The notes below the pieces were generated by a model. That model was given only the letters and a program-made list of their open reading frames with translations, did not search any database and was not told the origin of the DNA. A DNA stretch of 64,000 nt from Ophiosphaerella korrae. Taxonomy: Eukaryota > Ascomycota > Dothideomycetes > Pleosporales > Phaeosphaeriaceae. The DNA is taken from contig JALNQF010000093.1 in assembly GCA_028456385.1 (NCBI GenBank), positions 107,196 through 171,195 of the forward strand, written 5' to 3'. Made by a program: the position numbers and the translations under genes. Shown one piece after another: positions 58,385-64,000 of this stretch; the stretch's first letter is position 1, and each line of letters opens with the position of its first letter.

Positions 58385-58933
58385 TACTATATCTCAAAAG
58401 TATAACTAGTAAGAGCTAAAATCTTAAATCCTTCTCTTTTCTACTCTCTCCGATAGACCGTCGCTTTTCCCTTAGTTAGGTTACCAAAAATATGTGGCAT
58501 AGTAGCTTGTGCGTCGTCAGGGGATCCAGTAGTAACCCGCAATTAGAGGAGTTTAGAATAGAAAGGGAGAGGCAAAACCATATCAGCAGAAGAGACGAGG
58601 CTACGAACTGAACTCGGGTTGTATTACAAGTATAATCAGTAGTAAAAATTGCTCTTAACAAATAGTTCTCGCTGCCTCGCGCGCGCGCGTGTGTGTGTGT
58701 GTGTGTGTGTTGATAACTTTCGCCGACCCTTATACTTCCTCGAACGCCCCTCGCCCTAGCGCTATCCCGTGATCTCGCCCCTTCACTCATCCTGCTACGC
58801 CACAATATATGACAATCAAATATTTTTTGATGTCTGTAGAAAGCTAACCTCTAGTGACAATAAGCCGTCTGCCCCTCGATGCTAGTTCCTGTTCTCGAAC
58901 ATATCACTGATCTTTTCCTCACGTACGAACAAT
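58385..58933. other. Intergenic with microsatellite
   Basis: About 550 bp between the TPR relic and the hemerythrin gene 3' end. It contains a CG/GT dinucleotide microsatellite (see separate entry). No gene seen. Confidence 0.5.
58677..58710. repeat. (CG)n(GT)n microsatellite
   Basis: Six CG units run directly into about eleven GT units. Alternating purine-pyrimidine over 34 bp is a slippage-prone and potentially Z-DNA-forming sequence. Confidence 0.9.
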
Positions 58934-59700
58934 CTATTTCTTCGATGGGTTTGGGCTGATAGTATTATCGGGAAATTTGCGGAAAATGTCGGCGATATGG
59001 TCAATTGGTGCAGTAAGCATGCCCATTGGTCCTTCGAATAACGGGTTCTCGCCAGCACTAGGGTGGCTCCTTGATGGAACAAACATCTTGGTCCGGCCAA
59101 AATTCTTCGCCAGACTCTCGGAGACACCCTGGTTATCAGGTGAGCTTAAAGCTTTCTCGAAGGCGGGCAGGTCGTCCGCCTCTTCCTCTCTGATATGATG
59201 GCTGAGCATCGACCAGAGCTCCTTGAGCTTGGGAATGTAGTCGGAACCCGCGGCGTTCATGTTCTGGAATTTCTTGAGGAGCTCCTTAACCTGCGATGCA
59301 TTAGGACCGACTGGTAAACGATAGAAATGTTGGACAGGATGTGGCTTACCTGATGGTGCTCCTTGCGATCGTGCTCTGCTTTCTCATGGCCATCCTTACC
59401 CATGTATTTTTCGAAAGCGGGGTAGATGAGCAGCTCTTCAGCCACTGAGTGACGAGCTAGCTCCCAGGAGAACTGGTTGCCGTACCGGGTTATGTGGTCA
59501 ATATCATCCGGATTGTTGACAACCTCGTCATAGCACTTCTCGAGCTCACGGTGGTCCTTAATGATAACGTCTGAGATAGTAGACATGGCTGAAACGTGGG
59601 AACGAATTGAAACGAATCTGTTGTTTGCTAGGATGCGGGCTATTTGGGGCCTGGATGCTGCTCTGGCGATAGGTGGCACAAACGTACGGGAAGCAATCAT
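58934..59700 (-). CDS. Hemerythrin (HHE cation-binding) domain protein
   Basis: Exons 59700-59350 and 59290-58934, intron 59291-59349 (59 bp, phase 0), 235 residues. The first about 38 residues (MIASRTFVPPIARAAS..., rich in Arg, Ala and Ser, without acids) look like a mitochondrial targeting sequence. The HHE-type helical bundle follows: IKDHRELEKCYDEV, then ELARHSVAEELLIYPAFEKYM, then HDRKEHHQVKELL, and MLSHHIREEEADDLPAFEKAL, with the repeated His and Glu that bind a di-iron or other metal centre. Fungal members are mostly uncharacterised; oxygen, iron or redox roles are inferred. It is divergent from a catalase pseudogene. Confidence 0.88.
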
Positions 59701-60306
59701 GGTGAGGAGCGAGGTTCGAAGAAGATATGTACGGCTCTATATGCTCTTATCGAGAAGGGAATACATCCATGGCAGCTCATATTGCGGTTGCTGGCATTGC
59801 AAACAATTTACTTTTCGTTCTGACGTCATTCTCTTGCAACGCATACCCGCGGAGTTTCGAGACAGCCCGTAGCTGCTGTTTCCAGCGCACATCTGTCATG
59901 GTACTGCAGCCGGGTTTTGCAGCCGCTGAATTTTGCTTTTTATTCATTGGCAGGAAGCTACGACTGAACGCCGCTACGATATTGATGATTGACATGGTGG
60001 AGACCCTTTGGCACGGCTTTCCCCACAAATCAGAATTAATACTATAGGATGACATCACTTGTTCCTCACTACAAATATCGAAAAGATCATGATTTCGTCG
60101 ACTTCACGACACTACGACGATTGCATTAAATTGTCTCAGTGGCTGACGTTCATGCAATATTGACGTGTCGCGTTACCTTGTTATATACGTCAACTTCGCG
60201 CATCAGAATTGCATCATTTTGACAATTGAGAGACAGTGAAGCAACTCTCCTTGGAATAAGATGCTGCATATATATGCTCTCCAGCTTGAAAGTGCTACGC
60301 AACCCC
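59701..60306. promoter_or_regulatory. Divergent promoter region, hemerythrin / catalase
   Basis: About 606 bp between head-to-head genes that both suggest oxygen or peroxide biology. It should hold both promoters. I see no certain AP-1-type TTAGTAA site. Confidence 0.5.
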
Positions 60307-62081
60307 ATGGAGATTCCTACCAGCTTAACTCAGAAAATCAAAGCAGCAATGGCTCCCTCATCCGCCAGCGCGAACACCAACCAGAACGACCCTCTACAGC
60401 ACCCGCTGGAGGCTACAGCCCAAGCGATTCAGGGTGTTATTCAGGGTGAAGGTCTTGCTTCTCGTATCAGCCACATGGCCAGTGCTAATGAAGGTCCTGC
60501 TGACATCATTGCAAAGGTATCAGGTGCTGTGCCGGGCGGCAAACGTGAGGATGATGGACCGTACTTCACCAACAACGAGGGCATCCCGTGACCTGACCCG
60601 TAAGTGTTAGCCTAACTGCTTGTGTCTGTGGGCACTGACTCGCACCAGCGAGCACAGCAAGACGATTGGCGGCCTTCTACTGGCCAGCGATATATTCTTG
60701 TTCCAGAAGCAACAGACCTTTAACAGGTCGAAGCAGCTGGAGCGCATGGTGCACCCGTGCGGATCTGGTGCCTTCGCGGATACTTTGAGACTACAAAGGA
60801 TGTTACTGGACTCACTGTAAGTCTCAATGTATCGTATTTCACCTTCTAGAGATGTTGATCATTTGCATAGAAAGCCAACTTCTTGTCAAGCGTGGGCGAA
60901 AAGACTCCTATTTTCATTCGCTTCTCGACCGTCACTCCTGGACGCGAGTTCCCAGACGAAGCTCACAATCCTCGCGGGTTTGCTATCAAGTTCTACACTA
61001 TGGAGGGCAACTACGACATTGTTGGGCTGAACTTCGTAAGTTATCTACCTTCAAACACGTCAACTTCTGCTAACCGGCGCAGCCCGTCTTCTTCTGTCGC
61101 GACTCCATTCAAGGCCCGGATGTCATCCGGTCGCAATACCGAAATCCCAAGAGCTTCTTATTCGATTATGATGGCATCTTCGATCTCCTCGCCTGTACGC
61201 CTGAAGGCAATCACGCTGGCCTCATGTTCTTTAGCGATCACGGTACTCCCCGCGGATGGCGCTTCAACCACGGCTACGGCTGCCACACTTTCAAGTGGGT
61301 GAATGCGGAAGGAAATTTTGTACACATCAAGTACCACTTCATCGCAGACCATGGCCAGCAGCAGTTCACTCAGGAGCAAGCGACACAAATGTGCGGCGAG
61401 GACCCTGACTATTCTGAGCGTGGCCTATACGAGGCCATCGAGCGCGGTGAGGAAATCATATGGACCGCCAAAATCCAGGTGATGTAGCCTGAAGACGCCG
61501 ACCCCGAGAAGCTCGGCTTCGACCCTTTTGATGTAACCAAAGTTTGGTCTCGCGACCAGTTCCAGATGCAAGAGTTCGGCCGACTGGTCTTAAACAAGAG
61601 CCCGGAGAACTTCCATCGAGACATCGAGTCCGCAGCCTTCTCGCCTGGCAGCATGGTCCCTGACGTTGAGGACTCGCCGGACCCACTACTCCAGTTCCGC
61701 ATGTTCTTCTATCGCGATGCTCAGTACCACCGCATTGGCGTCAATCTGCACCAGGTGCCAGTCAATTACCCGTTCATGGCAAAGTCATATGCAACGCTGA
61801 ACTTCGACGGGCAGATGCGCGTCGATGCAAATCATGCAGGGAACAAGCAGTATGCGCCGAATAGCTTCGTGCACAAATTTCGGCCGGACACTGCCGAAGC
61901 GCCGTACCAAGTGTCCGATAATATTGTCAGCCGCAAAAGCCATTACTGGCACGAGGGGAAGAAGAACGAGTATGACCAGCCGCGGAAGTTGTGGACGAAA
62001 GTCATGAACGAGCAGCAGAGGAAGAATACGATTAAGAACACGGGGAATATGTTGAAATTTGTGAAATATCCAGATATCTAG
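60307..62081 (+). pseudogene. Catalase pseudogene, 3'-truncated
   Basis: A haem catalase is recognisable throughout: DDGPYFTNNEGIP, ASDIFLFQKQQTFNRSK, LERMVHPCGSG (active-site His), [45 protein letters not shown], the haem-Tyr region FRMFFYRDAQYHRIG and NHAGNKQYAPNSF. Introns 60600-60648, 60817-60870 and 61036-61082 are well formed. It is disabled by TGA at 60589-60591 (Trp or Phe expected), about two extra bases near 60775-60779 just after the active-site His loop, and TAG at 61485-61487 (Gln expected). The frame ends at TAG 62079-62081, where Gln is expected next to a GTGAGC donor. The C-terminal exon is absent, replaced by repeats. Intact relatives decompose hydrogen peroxide. Confidence 0.88.
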
Positions 62082-62358
62082 GTGAGCATCGAATCCTTTC
62101 ATTCGCATCCCCCTTCCTAGCTTTATAACTTGGCCTTTTTTCTATCAATCCTACGTACGAATGCCAGCTTATTGGCTAGTGTATATAAGGTTTATTTGTA
62201 ATAAGCCAAATAGGCTCGGTATAAATGGGTTTAACGGAGGGTTTACCAGAATAGAATAGCAAGTTCATAGCAAAGATAGGGAGTTTGCAGAAATTAACTG
62301 TTATTTATAGTACTAGATTATTAGCCAGTATGTGTAAGGGTTATTTGTAGCATAAATA

Positions 62359-62438
62359 GGGGGTAGAGGGTTGTAGATTAAAAGGGGTGGAGGGTTGTGA
62401 ATTGAAAAGGGTGGAGGGTTGTAGATTGAAAGGGGTAT
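62359..62438. repeat. 23-25 bp tandem repeat, about three and a half units
   Basis: The unit reads approximately GGGGTGGAGGGTTGTAGATT plus AAA(A), repeated with small substitutions and length changes. It is G-rich on the plus strand. Confidence 0.85.
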
Positions 62439-62439
62439 C

Positions 62440-62655
62440 AAGCTAGCCATCGAGCTGGCTATCCATCAGCCATCGAGCTAGCCATCGATCTGCTATTGAG
62501 CTGGGCATCGATCCGCCTATCCATCAGCCATCGAGCTACCCATCTATCCGCCATCAACTTAGCCATCTATCGCCTCAGGGCTAGCTATCGATCGCCTATA
62601 GGATTGCCCATCAATCGTCCATGGGACTGCCTATCAGCCATTGAGTTGGCTAGGC
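62440..62655. repeat. Degenerate CATCGAGCTAGC repeat block
   Basis: Many variants of CCATCGAGCTAGCCATC recur at loosely spaced intervals of roughly 16-24 bp. The spurious Ser/Ile/Leu-rich frame at 62496-62684 is explained by these repeats. Confidence 0.75.
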
Positions 62656-63039
62656 TACCTACACAGAATGCCTTACCTTTATAATGTACTATTTCTTACC
62701 TTTGTTTGACTACTTTTCTATGTTGAAAAAGAAGAGATAAGAGGAAGAAGAAGAAGAAAAGGGGAGAGCAGGTAATACTTAATCCGGGCGACTGTGTAGA
62801 GGAAAAGTAGCGCGTGCAGACAAAAAAGAGGTAGGTATAGATAGAAAACAACAACTTTGCAGAGCTCTAGCAACAGCTATAGAGATTATATAGACTTGAA
62901 ATTTAAGGACAAGGTAGTAGTAGGTATAGCGATTAATTTGTAGGTAATTTCAAGTAGTGCAGCAAGATATTCTAGAAATAAAGATAGTCTATTATATATA
63001 GATTATATAGATATAGATATAGATATAGATATTATAGTG

Positions 63040-64000
63040 TAGCTTATTACCTAACGCCTAGAGTTACCTAACGCCTATTTTTTTAGTTAACTAATATTAT
63101 TACATCTTAACTTTAACACTATATATCTTAGCTAAAATAGGTAATATTAAGGCTACAATTGCAGCTATAGAATCGCTAAATCTAGGAGAAAAGGTTAATT
63201 ACGCTAAAATTGCTGCGTAGTACAATATAAGCTAGACAACGCTGTTATAGTAATACTAGGGAAAATAGCGCTTACTAGCTACTAAGACGTTTAATAAGCG
63301 TTTACTTAATCTATAATAAAAAGATAAGCTTATATAGTACTATAATAAGCTTTATAAGAGAGGCTTTCTACTATTAAGAGAAATAATTTAAAATTTCGCT
63401 TTAGAGATTACTTAAAAACCTACTAGTAAATACTAGGTTAATTATTTTATCTCTAGATATACTAACAAGCTTATTATATACTAGGCCTCTAGACTTAATA
63501 CTATATATAAAAACACTAACTCTATATATAAATATATACTCTACTTTAAGCTTTTATAGCGTAAAATTAATAAATACTCTATTAAGGTGTAGTATATATA
63601 TAATATAGATAAGAAAAGCTTCTTACTTAAATACTTTACTAAGATAAAATAAGTCTTTTTATACTACTTCTATAACTATAAGAAAATAAGATACTTTCTA
63701 TAGAGTAGAAATAAAGAGTAGGTAATAACGCTAGTATATATATACGCTAATAGGACTATACTAATACTAGCTCTTATATACACTACGTCTTCTAGTAATA
63801 TTTAGAATACCTAGCTTTAAGATTTTAACCTATCTATATATAAAACTTTCTTTATAAGCTTACTAACTAGCTAGATAAATAATAGTTTAGGCTTATAGTA
63901 GCTTAAATATATATTTAACTACAAGACTTATAAGAAAGCTTATTGCGCGTATTAGTTACTTATCTTAGATAGCTATAGATTATATCTAATAATAGAGTTT
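63040..64000 (+). mobile_element. Fot1/Pogo-type (Tc1-mariner superfamily) DNA transposon, RIP-mutated and cut by the window edge
   Basis: From about 63148 a Pogo/Fot1 transposase can be read through many stops: ATIAAIESLNLGEKVNYAKI at the N-terminal helix-turn-helix, SIKV*YIYNIDKKSFLL matching the catalytic NMDEKGF block, and LLILDSY matching the LILDGH block. The DNA is very AT-rich and full of TA, and most lesions are TAA or TAG where Gln, Arg or Trp is expected, which is the mark of repeat-induced point mutation. It cannot encode an active enzyme. The 3' part lies outside the window. Confidence 0.8.
63047..63077. repeat. 14-bp direct repeat TTACCTAACGCCTA
   Basis: Two perfect copies at 63047-63060 and 63064-63077, separated by three bases, lie just before the transposase-like frame. 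They may be terminal or subterminal repeats of the element. Confidence 0.7.

Larger units (their letters stand above)
62082..63040. repeat. Repeat-rich, increasingly AT-rich region
   Basis: An imperfect direct repeat of about 40 bp occurs near 62172-62217 and 62319-62362 (core GTAAGGGTTATTTGTA type). A 23-25 bp tandem repeat follows at 62359-62438, then degenerate CATCGAGCTAGC-type units at 62440-62655, and a GATATA microsatellite at 63008-63033. Frames here are low-complexity by-products of the repeats and not genes. The AT content rises steeply toward 63 kb. Confidence 0.75.

Noticed and set aside
62496..62684. 62-codon Ser/Ile-rich frame
   Set aside because: Fully explained by the degenerate CATCGAGC repeats.

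Overview
The window is nuclear DNA of a filamentous ascomycete (Pezizomycotina). The sequence shows short 46-75 bp GT-AG introns, a HET-domain gene, a Zn2Cys6 regulator, a fungal STE3 receptor and an AT-saturated, RIP-like transposon at the right edge. A Pleosporales-type Dothideomycete is my best guess from the protein flavour, but this is an inference I could not test. Introns were placed by eye from splice sites, branch points, reading phase and family conservation; none is confirmed by RNA.

Left part (1-22 kb). DCP1 and a lipid-droplet-type hydrolase come first. A more accessory stretch follows: a small GRF zinc-finger protein with nonapeptide repeats, a HET protein, a GH18 chitinase, a decayed DUF1223 gene, a Zn2Cys6 transcription factor, a secreted alpha/beta hydrolase, then VPS18 (housekeeping), a decayed small gene and a half-size ABCG transporter. 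Two of the three clear pseudogenes lie here.

Middle part (22-48 kb). This is a dense housekeeping block: SEC8 (exocyst) divergent from CTR9 (Paf1 complex), a small basic protein, UFD1 divergent from a LIN1/CD2BP2-type GYF protein, a PIN4-like RRM-R3H protein, heat shock factor HSF1, and a P5B-type ATPase (YPK9 family).

Right part (48-64 kb). It holds an HSL-type hydrolase, an unidentified fungal membrane protein, the STE3 pheromone receptor, the 25-codon ribosomal protein gene RPL41 (eL41), an FHA-domain checkpoint-type kinase, a relic of a kinesin-light-chain-type TPR gene, a hemerythrin (HHE) protein divergent from a catalase pseudogene, and then tandem repeats. From about 63 kb the DNA is AT-rich and carries a heavily mutated Fot1/Pogo-type transposase. 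The catalase loses its 3' end exactly where the repeats begin.

The genes are individually transcribed and do not form operons. Recurrent themes are membrane traffic (VPS18, SEC8), RNA and transcription biology (DCP1, CTR9, LIN1, PIN4, HSF1), mating (STE3) and gene decay with mostly C-to-T-type nonsense changes. I saw no tRNA, rRNA, CRISPR, polyketide/peptide synthetase gene or complete transposon. The strongest leads are the repeat-bearing GRF protein, the three nonsense-riddled genes, the catalase break at the repeat boundary, and several unusual intron arrangements.
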